Below are positions 26,113 to 35,543 of a stretch of DNA of 64,000 bases, one piece after another (positions within the stretch are counted from its first letter, which is position 1; every line of letters begins with the position of its first letter). A program made the position numbers and the translations under genes. A model generated the notes under the pieces. It did no database searches. It worked only from the letters and a program-made list of their open reading frames with translations, and was not told the origin of the DNA. This stretch comes from Flavicella marina. GTDB taxonomy: Bacteria > Bacteroidota > Bacteroidia > Flavobacteriales > Flavobacteriaceae. The stretch covers positions 248,001-312,000 of the forward strand of contig NZ_VYVA01000001.1 in NCBI RefSeq assembly GCF_009193215.1. Reading direction: 5' to 3'.

Positions 26113-26541
26113 ATGAAAAATCACTTTTTAGTACTATCGTTATTATGTTGTTTTGTATTCAGCGCACAAGCACAGAAAAAACAGCATAAAAAACCAGAAT
26201 TCACAGTTGAACAACAGACTACATTAGACGTTAAAAAAATGATACTTGCTTTAGATTTGTCGAGTTCACAACAAGAGAAAATGAGACCAGTGCTTCTTGA
26301 GATGAACACAAAGAAACAAGCTGCCATGGCAGAAAGAGGCAAGAATAAGAATACATTGAGCACCGATGAATTGTACTCAAAAATGATTGCAAAACTAGAT
26401 GATCAAATTGCTTTTCAACAAAAAATAAAAGACATCTTAAAAAAAGACCAATATGCTCAATGGAAAGAGTATCGTTCGCAAAAACACAAAGCCGAAATGC
26501 AAAAAAAAAGCAAACAAAAACACAAAACAAAAAAACAATAA
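26113..26541 (+). CDS. Small periplasmic Spy/CpxP-like protein
   Basis: A 142-residue protein with a Sec signal peptide (cleavage near SAQAQ, residue 20). The mature part is helical and very basic, with the pattern LDLSSSQQEKMRPVLLEMNT (residues about 49-68) and a later ILKKDQYAQWKEYRSQK, which resemble the two LTxxQ-type repeats of Spy/CpxP periplasmic chaperones. The last 20 residues are almost all Lys and Gln. Assignment to that family is by pattern only and moderate. It follows the AsmA gene by 88 bases and has its own -7 element. A bidirectional terminator separates it from the SulP gene. Confidence 0.72.
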   Translation: MKNHFLVLSLLCCFVFSAQAQKKQHKKPEFTVEQQTTLDVKKMILALDLSSSQQEKMRPVLLEMNTKKQAAMAERGKNKNTLSTDELYSKMIAKLDDQIAFQQKIKDILKKDQYAQWKEYRSQKHKAEMQKKSKQKHKTKKQ

Positions 26542-26571
26542 TTTTGTCTTAAGCAATAAGCTCTATCCAAA

Positions 26572-26604
26572 AAAAATCCTTTCGAAATTCGAAAGGATTT
26601 TTTT
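26572..26604. terminator. Bidirectional terminator, Spy-like / SulP genes
   Basis: Stem TCCTTTCG / CGAAAGGA (26577-26584, 26590-26597), flanked by A8 on the left and T9 on the right. Confidence 0.9.
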
Positions 26605-28470
26605 TTAATTTAATTCTTCAATGTGATTTTTCATCCAATCAACACAAGAATCAAAGTCTTTAAATAAATGATCTTTTGGAATGATATTAGGTATGGTTTT
26701 AATTCTCTCCATCATATATCTAGGTTGTTCTAACAAACCTTCCATCAAAACGATAACTCCAGCATTGGTTAACTCGACCAACGTTTCTTCGATTACATAC
26801 AGCCCAGTCTGATCCATGTAAGGCATTCTGCACATTCGCAATACAACTACTTTAGCTGAACTAGGTATTTGTTTCGACATTTGCTGAAAATCACTAGTCG
26901 ATCCAAAAAACAACGGACCTTTTACACGTTCGATATAAACATGCTCCTTCAAATTTTCAGGAAAGTTTTGTTCATCTTTCCATCCTTCTTCATTTTTCAG
27001 TGTTTTTACACCCGAATGACTTGCGGTAACATCACCGATACGTTTCATAAATATCAATGAAGCAATGATCAGTCCAATTCCAACTGCATTTACTAAATTC
27101 CAAAAAGTAGATAATAACAATACAGTTACCATAATAACTACTTCAGAACTCAACATAAACGGACCTACTTTCATTTCTCTAGGTAAAGATGGGATAGCCT
27201 TTAAACCTTTATAATCCATCACTCCAATCCCAACAGTCACCAAAATTCCGGCCAATACTGCTGCAGGTATTTTAGAGGCAACCGGACTCAACGCCAATAA
27301 TATTACCAACAACACCAAACCAGAAATCATACCCGATAATTTTGTTTTTCCTCCTGAGTTGATATTTACAACTGTTCTAATCGTTGCTCCTGCTCCAGGG
27401 ATTCCACCAAAAATAGCTCCGATTGAGTTTCCTATACCTTGACCGATTAATTCTTTATTTGGGTTGTGTTTCGTTTTAGTCATACTATCAGCAACAACAC
27501 TCGTAAGCAAAGAGTCAATAGCACCTAATAATGCCAAAGCTATTGCAGAAAATATATAAGGTGTAAAACTAGTCAAACTAAATTTTGTGAAAATTTCAAG
27601 ATTTGGAATTGGCAATCCACTTGGGATTTCTTGAATAGACTTGTAATCTAACCCAAAACCAAAAGCAACTCCAGAAACCACTAATAATGCTACTAAGGTA
27701 CTTGGGATTGCCGTTGTTATTTTCTTAAATCCAAATATAATGAAGATCGTACTCGCAGCAAGAACCAACTCAAGCCAATTGATATGTTGCAATGCATTTG
27801 GTAAAACTCTAAACGTACCTATTACTCCAGATGCATTTTTTGCTGCCAAAGATTTAGCCTCTTTGTCAATATCAGCTTCTGTAATCTTTTTAGATTTTTC
27901 AATAGACTGCTCAAAATGTCCAATCGATAAAATTTCTTCTCCCTCAGCATCATCGATAATCCTATGAAGAATTGCATCTTTAGCTTCACCTTTAAAAGTT
28001 TGAACATAAGCTATATCTTCTTTTGGATAATAACCTACAGCTGGTAAAATTTGCGTAATCAAAATAATAACACCAATCGCAGTCATAAATCCTGATACCA
28101 CAGGGTAAGGAATGTATTTTATGTATTTCCCAAGTCCTAGCAACCCCAGTCCTACTTGAATGATACCTGCAAAAACAAAAACTCCGAGAATCAGTGGCAA
28201 TGCTTTTGCTACATCACCGTTATTTGCTCCGATAATACCAGCTATGATAACCATACTTACAGCTGTCATTGGTGCCGTAGGGCCTGATATTTGTGTATTA
28301 GTACCACCGAATAGCGCCACGAAAAAACTTAAAAATATAGCTCCATACAATCCAGCACTTGGCCCCAACCCAGAAGAAACACCAAAGGCCAATGCTAATG
28401 GCAATGCAACAATTCCGGCTGTGATACCACCAAAGGCATCTCCTTTAAAATTTGAAAATAAATTCTTCAT
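26605..28470 (-). CDS. SulP family anion transporter with STAS domain
   Basis: A 621-residue inner-membrane transporter of the SLC26/SulP family (sulfate, bicarbonate or other anions). The start is the ATG at 28468-28470 (MKNLFSNFKGDAFGG); 16 codons upstream have no family match and lie in the leader. Family hallmarks: ALPLALAFGVSSGLGPSAGL, the GGTNTQISGPTAPMTAV motif, and a C-terminal STAS domain (about residues 510-621) with the MDQTGLYVIEETLVEL helix. Unusual: residues 148-228 form an 80-residue charged loop between membrane helices. Substrate cannot be assigned; the BicA-like bicarbonate type is possible. Confidence 0.93.
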   Translation of the reverse strand: MKNLFSNFKGDAFGGITAGIVALPLALAFGVSSGLGPSAGLYGAIFLSFFVALFGGTNTQISGPTAPMTAVSMVIIAGIIGANNGDVAKALPLILGVFVFAGIIQVGLGLLGLGKYIKYIPYPVVSGFMTAIGVIILITQILPAVGYYPKEDIAYVQTFKGEAKDAILHRIIDDAEGEEILSIGHFEQSIEKSKKITEADIDKEAKSLAAKNASGVIGTFRVLPNALQHINWLELVLAASTIFIIFGFKKITTAIPSTLVALLVVSGVAFGFGLDYKSIQEIPSGLPIPNLEIFTKFSLTSFTPYIFSAIALALLGAIDSLLTSVVADSMTKTKHNPNKELIGQGIGNSIGAIFGGIPGAGATIRTVVNINSGGKTKLSGMISGLVLLVILLALSPVASKIPAAVLAGILVTVGIGVMDYKGLKAIPSLPREMKVGPFMLSSEVVIMVTVLLLSTFWNLVNAVGIGLIIASLIFMKRIGDVTASHSGVKTLKNEEGWKDEQNFPENLKEHVYIERVKGPLFFGSTSDFQQMSKQIPSSAKVVVLRMCRMPYMDQTGLYVIEETLVELTNAGVIVLMEGLLEQPRYMMERIKTIPNIIPKDHLFKDFDSCVDWMKNHIEELN

Positions 28471-28503
28471 TTTTTTGATTTTTGTTCTTAAACAATTCTC
28501 GAG

Positions 28504-28511
28504 CAAAAGTA
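28504..28511 (-). promoter_or_regulatory. -7 element TACTTTTG for the SulP gene
   Basis: Exact match 33 bases upstream of the chosen SulP start. A second TATCTTTG on the same strand lies at 28566-28573. Neither has a clear TTG at -33. Confidence 0.45.
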
Positions 28512-28565
28512 GCCTCAAATTTTATTTGATAACATGACATTCATCAACTACTCTTTTTCAGCGCG

Positions 28566-28573
28566 CAAAGATA
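28566..28573 (-). promoter_or_regulatory. Second -7 element TATCTTTG, upstream of SulP
   Basis: Exact consensus match on the minus strand between rpmE2 and SulP. It could be a distal SulP promoter. Confidence 0.4.
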
Positions 28574-28634
28574 ATTGCTTTGATAGAATTGATAAAAGAA
28601 AAAGTTTCATAATTGAAAGTTTTCGACGCAGAAA

Positions 28635-28663
28635 AAATCCTACCAAAAAAATTGATAGGATTT
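28635..28663 (-). terminator. Probable terminator of rpmE2
   Basis: Stem AAATCCTA / TAGGATTT with a 13-base loop; the plus-strand A6 (28632-28637) gives the U tract for minus-strand transcripts. Confidence 0.7.
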
Positions 28664-28690
28664 AAATATATTTCAAAAAAATCTAAGAAA

Positions 28691-28942
28691 TTATTTCTTA
28701 AATTTTGCGTATTTAGTTTTAAACTTGTCAATACGACCAGCTGTATCAACCAATTTAGATTTACCTGTATAGAAAGGGTGAGATGTTCTAGAGATCTCTA
28801 ATTTGATCAATGGATATTCAACTCCATCAACATCGATAGTTTCTTTAGTATTTGCTGTAGAACGAGTTAAGAATACATCGTTGTTAGACATATCTTTAAA
28901 AGCAACCATTCTGTAGTTTTCTGGATGTATACCTTTTTTCAT
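28691..28942 (-). CDS. rpmE2: 50S ribosomal protein L31, type B
   Basis: An 83-residue ribosomal protein. N terminus [20 protein letters not shown], middle [20 protein letters not shown], and a basic C terminus fit L31. It has no cysteines, so it is the zinc-independent form (the zinc form has a CxxC pair). Length matches type B (about 80-90 residues). In several bacteria zinc limitation (Zur) controls such forms, but I see no Zur operator here and this may be the only L31. A minus-strand promoter lies upstream. Confidence 0.96.
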   Translation of the reverse strand: MKKGIHPENYRMVAFKDMSNNDVFLTRSTANTKETIDVDGVEYPLIKLEISRTSHPFYTGKSKLVDTAGRIDKFKTKYAKFKK

Positions 28943-28981
28943 CTTTATATATTTTAATCTTTAATTCTTTTTTTGAGACTG

Positions 28982-29010
28982 CAAATTTAACGATATTTTT
29001 TAGATTACAA
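28982..29010 (-). promoter_or_regulatory. Promoter of rpmE2
   Basis: TTG (minus 29010-29008), 18-base spacer, TAAATTTG (minus 28989-28982), about 40 bases before the rpmE2 ATG. Confidence 0.6.
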
Positions 29011-29064
29011 ACAAATAAATTGTTTTATTTGTTATCAAATCATTTTAACTTCAAAAAACTGCAA

Positions 29065-30093
29065 ATGTCAATCAAATTTTCGACTATACTTTTATCCATC
29101 AGCTTGTTAGTTATCTCATGTGGAGACGATATTGAATTCAAATTCATCAGTCCAAAAAAAATTAATATTGACCAAAAACTAACACTGAGTGTAAAAGAAA
29201 CAAACGGAAAGAACTATGACTCAGTAAAATTTTACTTAGACGGAAAAAACCTAGCACTACCAAACAATAGCAGTATCAGTATTGAAAACCGTATATTAGG
29301 TGTTCATGCTTTAAAAGCCGAAGTATACTTCGACGGCAAACAAAAAACATTGAACAATACCATTTATTTTCTAGCATCTAAAAAACCTGTAGTTTACGGT
29401 TATAAAATCATCAATACATTCCCTCATGACGATGAAGCTTTTACCCAGGGATTTGAATTTCACGATGGGTATTTATTCGAAAGCACAGGACAAAATGGAG
29501 AATCTTCTATAAGAAAAACAGACGTAAACACCGGTAAAGTTCTTCAGATAAAAGAATTGGATAAAAAATATTTTGGAGAAGGTATTACAATTTTTAATAA
29601 CAAAATATACCAACTTACTTGGAAAGCGAATACTGGGTTTGTGTACGATTTAGATACATTTGAACGACTAAAAAGCTTTACTTATGGAAAAAGCAAAGAA
29701 GGTTGGGGACTTACAAACAATGGCCAAGAACTTATCAAATCTGATGGAACAGAAAGAATTTGGTTTCTAGATCCAGAAACTTTAAAAGAAAAACATTTTA
29801 TAGAAGCTTATACAAACAAAAGGAAAGCAGAAAGCTTGAATGAAATAGAATACATTGACGGAAAAATATATGCGAATATTTGGCAAAAAAACACCATCAT
29901 TATCATCAACAGTACCAACGGAACTATTGAGGGAGTTGTTAATTTAAATAATTTAAGAGCGAAAATCGACAAGCCAGACACTACGAAGTCTTATGTATTA
30001 AACGGAATCGCTTACGATAAAGAATCTAAACGATTATTTGTCACGGGTAAAAACTGGAACAAAACTTTTGAAATCGAACTTGTAAAAAAATAA
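29065..30093 (+). CDS. Glutaminyl-peptide cyclotransferase lipoprotein
   Basis: A 342-residue lipoprotein (signal MSIKFSTILLSISLLVISCG, lipobox VISC). I choose the ATG at 29065; 15 codons upstream precede the signal peptide without similarity. The body is a glutamine cyclotransferase (plant-type, beta-propeller) that forms N-terminal pyroglutamate: HDDEAFTQGFEFHDGYLFES, YFGEGITIFNNKIYQLTWK, FTYGKSKEGWGLTNNGQELI, SDGTERIWFLDPETL, and LNEIEYIDGKIYANIWQKN are diagnostic. Residues 30-110 form an extra beta domain. It is probably anchored in the outer or inner membrane facing the periplasm. It is followed by another lipoprotein gene. Confidence 0.93.
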   Translation: MSIKFSTILLSISLLVISCGDDIEFKFISPKKINIDQKLTLSVKETNGKNYDSVKFYLDGKNLALPNNSSISIENRILGVHALKAEVYFDGKQKTLNNTIYFLASKKPVVYGYKIINTFPHDDEAFTQGFEFHDGYLFESTGQNGESSIRKTDVNTGKVLQIKELDKKYFGEGITIFNNKIYQLTWKANTGFVYDLDTFERLKSFTYGKSKEGWGLTNNGQELIKSDGTERIWFLDPETLKEKHFIEAYTNKRKAESLNEIEYIDGKIYANIWQKNTIIIINSTNGTIEGVVNLNNLRAKIDKPDTTKSYVLNGIAYDKESKRLFVTGKNWNKTFEIELVKK

Positions 30094-30167
30094 GCCAAGG
30101 CTAGAACAACAAAATAATTCCTACTTCGTAGAGTTCAAAATAATGTATCTTTACAAAAATATATTCG

Positions 30168-31676
30168 ATGAGAAATTTACTTACTTTTCTAAGCTTATGT
30201 GTCATTTTGCTGTTGTCTTTTTCATGTAGAAAAGATTTTACCTCGATACCGAGTTCTGGAAACTTAACTTTTTCTACCGATACTGTTTTTTTAGACACCG
30301 TGTTTTCTAATATTAGCAGTAGCACCTATGCTTTAAAAGTATACAACCCAAGTTCTGACGATATCAACATACCATCTATCAATCTCGGAAGGCAAGATTC
30401 TTACTACCGATTAAATGTTGATGGACAACCAGGTACTTCGTTTCAAAATATATTGTTAAGAGGGAAAGATAGCTTGTATATTTTTATAGAAGGAACAATA
30501 AACTACGCATCTGAAAGTCCTCTTTATACCGACTCCATTGTCTTTGATGCTGGAGACAAATTGCAAGATGTAAAATTGGTTACACTTGTGCAGGACGCAC
30601 ATTTTATTTATGTCAATAATGAAATTGATACCGATACGATTACTCCGTATTTTATTTCAAATGCATCAACGAGAAAAATACATTATTTAACAGATGAGGA
30701 AATTGCAATATTCAACGATGAGGCAAATCAAAAATCAATCGTTATTTACGGTTACTGTGGTTTAGCGTCTGGAAAAACCCTCACAATTGCGAAAAACAAA
30801 AAAATTCATTTCCATAAAAATTCTGCTTTGGTCATTGAAAAAGACGCCAGTTTAATAGCTAACGGAACCTTAGACGAAAAAATTACCATTGAAGGAGATC
30901 GTTTAGAGCCTGAATTCAGTGAAATACCTGGTCAATGGGAAGCGATTTGGTTGAGAGCTGGAAGTAAAAATAATAGTCTAAACCACATAAGTATTCGAAA
31001 TGGCGCATTCGGAATTGTATGTGATTCACTTAGTACCGACGGATCTACTCCTACGCTATCAATAAACAATGCTGAAATTTATAATAATTCTGAATACGGA
31101 ATATTAGCCAACCACTCGAATATTACAGCCGAAAATTTAGTGATCGGAAACACCAGAAACGCTTCACTAGCAATCGTTAATGGAGGTACATACGATGTAA
31201 ACCATGCGACTTTTGCAAATTACTGGTCAGGTAGTATTCGTAGGGCAAGTACTGTGCAAATAGGTAATACCAAAGTCTTTGATTTCCCTGAAGAAACCAG
31301 TACAAACCTTAGTGTATCAATTACAAACAGTGCTATTGACGGAAATAGTGGTCAAGAATTATTTTTAGAAAAAAACGAATCAGACACCTTTGATTATTTG
31401 TTTCAAAATTGTGCAATTAAATTCACCAATACCTCGTCAGATCCTTTGTATGATTTTACAGACACCAACCACTATATTGAAATTTTGTTAAACGGATCAG
31501 CCAACTATTTTGACACCTCGCTGAATGAATTTATCATTGGTGAAGAAAGTGACTTTATCAACAAAGCTGATGCTACTAATGCGGCAAGAACTCCTTTAGA
31601 CATTTTAGAAGTAGACAGAACTAGTGCACCAGATATTGGTGCATACCAACATATTATTTTCCCTACCGAAGAATAA
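30168..31676 (+). CDS. Lipoprotein with a probable right-handed beta-helix region
   Basis: A 502-residue lipoprotein (signal MRNLLTFLSLCVILLLSFSC, Cys at residue 20). Residues about 30-140 form a beta-sandwich-like domain, with DTVFLDTVFSNISSSTYALK and VYNPSSDDINIPSINLG. Residues about 195-460 show a parallel beta-helix style of repeat: runs such as KSIVIYGYCGLASGKTL, SALVIEKDASLIANGTL, LNHISIRNGAFGIVCDS and AEIYNNSEYGILANHSNITA, one coil per 20-25 residues. Such proteins often bind or cleave polysaccharide, but no catalytic residues can be pointed to. Function unknown. A variant -7 element TATCTTTA lies at 30146-30153. The SDR gene starts 11 bases after it. Confidence 0.78.
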   Translation: MRNLLTFLSLCVILLLSFSCRKDFTSIPSSGNLTFSTDTVFLDTVFSNISSSTYALKVYNPSSDDINIPSINLGRQDSYYRLNVDGQPGTSFQNILLRGKDSLYIFIEGTINYASESPLYTDSIVFDAGDKLQDVKLVTLVQDAHFIYVNNEIDTDTITPYFISNASTRKIHYLTDEEIAIFNDEANQKSIVIYGYCGLASGKTLTIAKNKKIHFHKNSALVIEKDASLIANGTLDEKITIEGDRLEPEFSEIPGQWEAIWLRAGSKNNSLNHISIRNGAFGIVCDSLSTDGSTPTLSINNAEIYNNSEYGILANHSNITAENLVIGNTRNASLAIVNGGTYDVNHATFANYWSGSIRRASTVQIGNTKVFDFPEETSTNLSVSITNSAIDGNSGQELFLEKNESDTFDYLFQNCAIKFTNTSSDPLYDFTDTNHYIEILLNGSANYFDTSLNEFIIGEESDFINKADATNAARTPLDILEVDRTSAPDIGAYQHIIFPTEE

Positions 31677-31687
31677 AGAAAAAACAT

Positions 31688-32368
31688 ATGAAAAACGTAG
31701 TAATTACCGGAACTAGTAGAGGGATCGGTTTTGAATTAGTGCAGCTTTTTGCAAATAAAAACTACAATGTTTTAGCGCTTTCAAGAAATGCTGAAACGCT
31801 AAAAAAAATCAAGCACAAAAACATCACGCCATTAGCAATAGACATTACTTCTAAAAATGACCTGAAATTGGTTGCTGATTTCATTGACAAAAACTGGCAA
31901 CAAGTCGATGTATTGATACACAATGCAGGAACTTTATTAAACAAGGAGTTTTCGAATACTACTACCCAAAACTTCATTGATGTATATAAAGTTAATGTTT
32001 TTGCTGTAGCCTCTGTAACACAAGCACTACTCCCCTACCTTAAAAAAGGCAGTCATGTGGTAACCATCAGTAGTATGGGTGGTATACAGGGAAGCATGAA
32101 ATTTCCTGGACTCGCAGCCTATAGCTCATCGAAAGGAGCCGTAATTACGCTCTCTGAACTATTAGCCGAAGAGTACAAAGAAGAAGGCATCGCATTCAAT
32201 GTTTTGGCCATTGGAGCTGTACAAACCGAGATGCTTCAAGAAGCCTTCCCTGGTTACCAAGCACAAATACAACCCGAAGAAATGGCGGCTTATATTTTTG
32301 ATTTTTCTACTACGGGAAACAAATATTACAACGGAAAAGTGTTGCAAGTTTCTAGTACAACTCCATAA
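31688..32368 (+). CDS. Short-chain dehydrogenase/reductase (SDR)
   Basis: A 226-residue cytoplasmic NAD(P)-dependent oxidoreductase. Rossmann signature TGTSRGIGFELVQLFA near residue 7, the NAG motif in DVLIHNAGTLLNKEF, and the catalytic Ser-Tyr-Lys set in VVTISSMGGIQGS and LAAYSSSKGAVI (YxxxK). Substrate unknown. The chain is slightly shorter than the classic 250. It starts 11 bases after the lipoprotein gene and is followed by the SprT-like gene with a 9-base gap, so it is probably part of a long plus-strand operon. Confidence 0.93.
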   Translation: MKNVVITGTSRGIGFELVQLFANKNYNVLALSRNAETLKKIKHKNITPLAIDITSKNDLKLVADFIDKNWQQVDVLIHNAGTLLNKEFSNTTTQNFIDVYKVNVFAVASVTQALLPYLKKGSHVVTISSMGGIQGSMKFPGLAAYSSSKGAVITLSELLAEEYKEEGIAFNVLAIGAVQTEMLQEAFPGYQAQIQPEEMAAYIFDFSTTGNKYYNGKVLQVSSTTP

Positions 32369-32377
32369 AACCCAAAA

Positions 32378-32974
32378 TTGCAAGATATATTTGATCACAT
32401 ACCAAAAGCTGCACATTCAAAAGTTAAAGAGTACCTCGAAACTTATACTTTTGAAATTCAGATAAAAAAAGAACGCAGTACAAAACATGGAGATTTCAGA
32501 AAAAGAAAAGATGGCACCTTTTTAATCACTGTAAATGAAAATTTAAACCCAAAACAATTTTTGCTGACACTCGTTCATGAAATTGCGCATTATGTGACTT
32601 ATAAGAATTTCGGTAAAGTACAACCGCATGGAAAAGAATGGAAAATGACATTCAAAGAATTGATGCTTCCATTTGTGAACCCTGAAGTATATCCAGACAC
32701 CGTTTTACCACATTTGGCAAAATATTTACTCAATGCCAAAGCCAGTACAGATAGTGACATAAATCTATCATTAGCACTAAAACAGAACCAGATTGATTCA
32801 GATAAAAATTATATATTTGAATTGAGTTATGGAACCCGTTTCAAGTTAAAAAACAGGCAATTCGAGTTACTCGAAAAAAGACGCACAAGATATATTTGTT
32901 TAGATACAAATACGAATAAAAAATACTTAATCAACCAAAACACAGAGGTAATACCTTTAAAACAACATGAATAA
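32378..32974 (+). CDS. SprT-like metalloprotease-fold protein
   Basis: A 198-residue protein with the zinc-peptidase motif HEIAH in LTLVHEIAHYVTYKNFG and a third likely ligand in PHGKEWKMTF, as in SprT/Spartan-type domains. The C-terminal zinc ribbon of classical SprT is replaced by a cysteine-poor beta segment (residues about 145-195). The start is TTG at 32378: it lies 9 bases after the SDR stop, no ATG occurs before the conserved region, and the N-terminal LQDIF-type helix is conserved in the sense of the frame. Its last 8 bases overlap the manC-like gene, indicating translational coupling. Confidence 0.85.
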   Translation: MQDIFDHIPKAAHSKVKEYLETYTFEIQIKKERSTKHGDFRKRKDGTFLITVNENLNPKQFLLTLVHEIAHYVTYKNFGKVQPHGKEWKMTFKELMLPFVNPEVYPDTVLPHLAKYLLNAKASTDSDINLSLALKQNQIDSDKNYIFELSYGTRFKLKNRQFELLEKRRTRYICLDTNTNKKYLINQNTEVIPLKQHE

Positions 32975-34040
32975 CAAAAACAACTACGCAGTAATTATGG
33001 CAGGTGGAATCGGATCTCGATTCTGGCCAATTAGTACCTCTGAAACTCCAAAGCAGTTTCATGACATGCTCGGAAAAGGAAGTTCTTTGCTTCAAAAAAC
33101 ATTTATGCGTTTGGAAGCATTGGTTCCGACAGAAAACATGATCATTGCAACTAACAAAAACTATAAAAATCTTGTTTTAAATCAATTACCAAACGTATCT
33201 GAACAACAGTTGTTTTTAGAACCTGCGATGCGAAATACTGCACCATGTATTTTAGCTACGGCATTAAAGGTATATAGCCAAAATAAAGACGGAGTTATGT
33301 TAATTGCTCCCTCAGACCATTGGATAGAAAACGAAGACGAATTCATCAGAAATATTCAAACTTCTTTCGATGCATGTAATGAAGCTGATATATTAATGAC
33401 ACTTGGAATAAAACCAAACTCTCCCAATACCGGATATGGTTATATTCAGTTTGAAAACGAATCTAAAGATGTAAAAAAAGTAAAACAGTTCACAGAAAAA
33501 CCAAACCTTGAAACAGCAAAAGAGTTTCTAGCTCAAGGAGATTATTTATGGAACGCAGGTATTTTTGTTTGGACAGCAAAAAGCATTATAAAAGCTTTCA
33601 AGGAACACTTACCAGACATGTATGCGATATTTGAACAAGGAGCTACGGATTGGAACACGACAAATGAACAAGAGTTTATTGACAAAAATTACGCGAATTC
33701 AGAAAATATTTCGATTGACTTTGGTATCATAGAAAAAGCCAACAACGTTAATGTTTTACCTGTAGATTTTGGATGGAATGATTTAGGTACTTGGGGGTCT
33801 TTATATGACAAACAAGCAAAAACCAAAACAGAAAACGTGACCCTTGGTGGAGAAGCAATTTATAGAGAATCTGAAGGAAACATCGTAAAAACACAAACAC
33901 ATAAAAAAGTAGTAATACAAGGTCTCTCAAACTATATTGTGGCTGAAAAAGACGGCGTATTACTTATTTGTCCGAAAGAAAACGAACAAGATATTAAAGA
34001 AATTGCTGCCGAGGCAAAAAAAGAATTTGGTGATATTTAA
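32967..34040 (+). CDS. Mannose-1-phosphate guanylyltransferase
   Basis: A 357-residue nucleotidyltransferase making GDP-mannose from mannose-1-phosphate and GTP for glycan synthesis. Signature AVIMAGGIGSRFWPISTSET with PKQFHDMLG, then LIAPSDHWIEN, the FTEKPNLETA lysine motif, YLWNAGIFVWTA and DFGWNDLGTWGSL. It is the single-domain form; the phosphomannose isomerase domain of long ManC/AlgA proteins is absent. It overlaps the SprT-like gene by 8 bases. The gene name manC is used for this activity but I leave the symbol open. Confidence 0.93.
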   Translation: MNNKNNYAVIMAGGIGSRFWPISTSETPKQFHDMLGKGSSLLQKTFMRLEALVPTENMIIATNKNYKNLVLNQLPNVSEQQLFLEPAMRNTAPCILATALKVYSQNKDGVMLIAPSDHWIENEDEFIRNIQTSFDACNEADILMTLGIKPNSPNTGYGYIQFENESKDVKKVKQFTEKPNLETAKEFLAQGDYLWNAGIFVWTAKSIIKAFKEHLPDMYAIFEQGATDWNTTNEQEFIDKNYANSENISIDFGIIEKANNVNVLPVDFGWNDLGTWGSLYDKQAKTKTENVTLGGEAIYRESEGNIVKTQTHKKVVIQGLSNYIVAEKDGVLLICPKENEQDIKEIAAEAKKEFGDI

Positions 34041-34060
34041 TATAACTCACAATTAATTCC

Positions 34061-35524
34061 ATGGAAAACAACGACCAGGAAAACGAGAAATTAAACGAGC
34101 ACAAAGAAGGTGTAAAAAAAAGTTACTCTGCATTTTTTGCAAGTGTAAGAGCTTTTATGGTAAACCTTTTGGATATTCGTGAAGGAACCGACCAAAAAGA
34201 AACCATCCAAAAAATAAAAGATGGTATTCAGGTAAAGAGTCACACCGCATGGATTCTTATATTCTCTATATTGATTGCCTCGATCGGACTTAACACTAGT
34301 TCAACGGCCGTTGTTATTGGCGCCATGTTAATATCTCCGTTAATGGGTCCTATTTTAGGTATCGGACTTTCTATCGGTATCAACGATATTGACACCTTAC
34401 GAAGCTCTCTGATCAATCTGGGAGTAATGGTCGGACTTAGTTTGAGTTCGTCTTTTATATTTTTTAGCATTCCATTGTTTCAAGAGGCAACACCCGAAAT
34501 TCTTGCTCGTACCCAACCCGATGTTAGAGATGTACTTATTGCACTGTCTGGGGGTCTTGCATTGATTATCGCACTGAGTAGAAGAAAAGAATTGACAAAT
34601 ACAATCGCAGGTATTGCTATTGCAACAGCCTTGATGCCTCCTTTATGTACTGCTGGTTACGGATTGGCAACATGGAACTTTAAATTTTTTGGTGGTGCCA
34701 TGTTTTTGTTCACCATCAACACCATTTTTATCGCTTTAGCTACTTTTGTAATTGTAAAATTCTTGAATTTCCCGATGGTTCGTTATATAAATTCAGGGAA
34801 AAGAAGACGTATTTCACAAGTTGCCTCAACTGTCGCATTGATCATTTTTGGCTTTAGTATTTACTTATTTTATGGGTTATTCAAAAAAAATCAATACGTT
34901 CAAAATGCCTATAGATATATAGAAGTGTTAGGAGAATCGACTGGAGCGGGAATTATAAAAACAGACATTGATTACACAACCCGAAATATTAGAATTATTG
35001 TTTTAGGCCACAACATCAAGAAAAACGAATTGCCGGCATGGCAAGAAAGGCTACCAGAATTTGGTTTAGAGCAAACTACATTGGAAATTCATCAAGATGA
35101 AGAAACGTCAAAATTAATTGATGAGATCAACATTATCAAAAGCTCGTATGTAAAAAATCAAGAAATGATTGCTTCAAAAGAAGAAACCATTCAAGAAAAA
35201 GAAGCCAGAATTCGAGATTTATCTGATCGATTAGAAGACATTGAAAGACGTCAAATACCTTTTATCAATATCAGTGAAGAGGCCAAAATAAACTACGAAG
35301 GTTTGAAAGCTATAAGCTTCTCAAATCTCATCAAAACAAATTTTGCAACCATAGATACTGTTCCTGTTTTCTATATTCAATGGCATGATAGTATTCAAAA
35401 CACCGATCAAAAAGAAGTTCAATTAAAAAAATGGCTAAAGAAACGTTTGGAATTAGACTCACTTCAATTGTATCATTTTTCCGGAACTAATGAATACAAT
35501 TTCAAAGGAAAAAAAATCAAGTAA
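34061..35524 (+). CDS. DUF389 membrane protein with coiled-coil C-terminal domain
   Basis: A 487-residue protein. Residues about 60-290 hold the DUF389 (TIGR00341-type) membrane domain with signatures TSSTAVVIGAMLISPLMGPI then LGIGLSIGINDIDTL, and IAGIAIATALMPPLCTAGYG. It is followed by a hydrophilic domain: a long charged coiled coil (residues about 365-405, KNQEMIASKEETIQEKEARI then RDLSDRLEDIE) and a terminal alpha-beta domain (about 410-487). Function unknown. It follows the manC-like gene by 20 bases and precedes an unknown membrane protein by 19 bases. Confidence 0.85.
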   Translation: MENNDQENEKLNEHKEGVKKSYSAFFASVRAFMVNLLDIREGTDQKETIQKIKDGIQVKSHTAWILIFSILIASIGLNTSSTAVVIGAMLISPLMGPILGIGLSIGINDIDTLRSSLINLGVMVGLSLSSSFIFFSIPLFQEATPEILARTQPDVRDVLIALSGGLALIIALSRRKELTNTIAGIAIATALMPPLCTAGYGLATWNFKFFGGAMFLFTINTIFIALATFVIVKFLNFPMVRYINSGKRRRISQVASTVALIIFGFSIYLFYGLFKKNQYVQNAYRYIEVLGESTGAGIIKTDIDYTTRNIRIIVLGHNIKKNELPAWQERLPEFGLEQTTLEIHQDEETSKLIDEINIIKSSYVKNQEMIASKEETIQEKEARIRDLSDRLEDIERRQIPFINISEEAKINYEGLKAISFSNLIKTNFATIDTVPVFYIQWHDSIQNTDQKEVQLKKWLKKRLELDSLQLYHFSGTNEYNFKGKKIK

Positions 35525-35543
35525 CGCTTTTTTCTAGTTTAAA

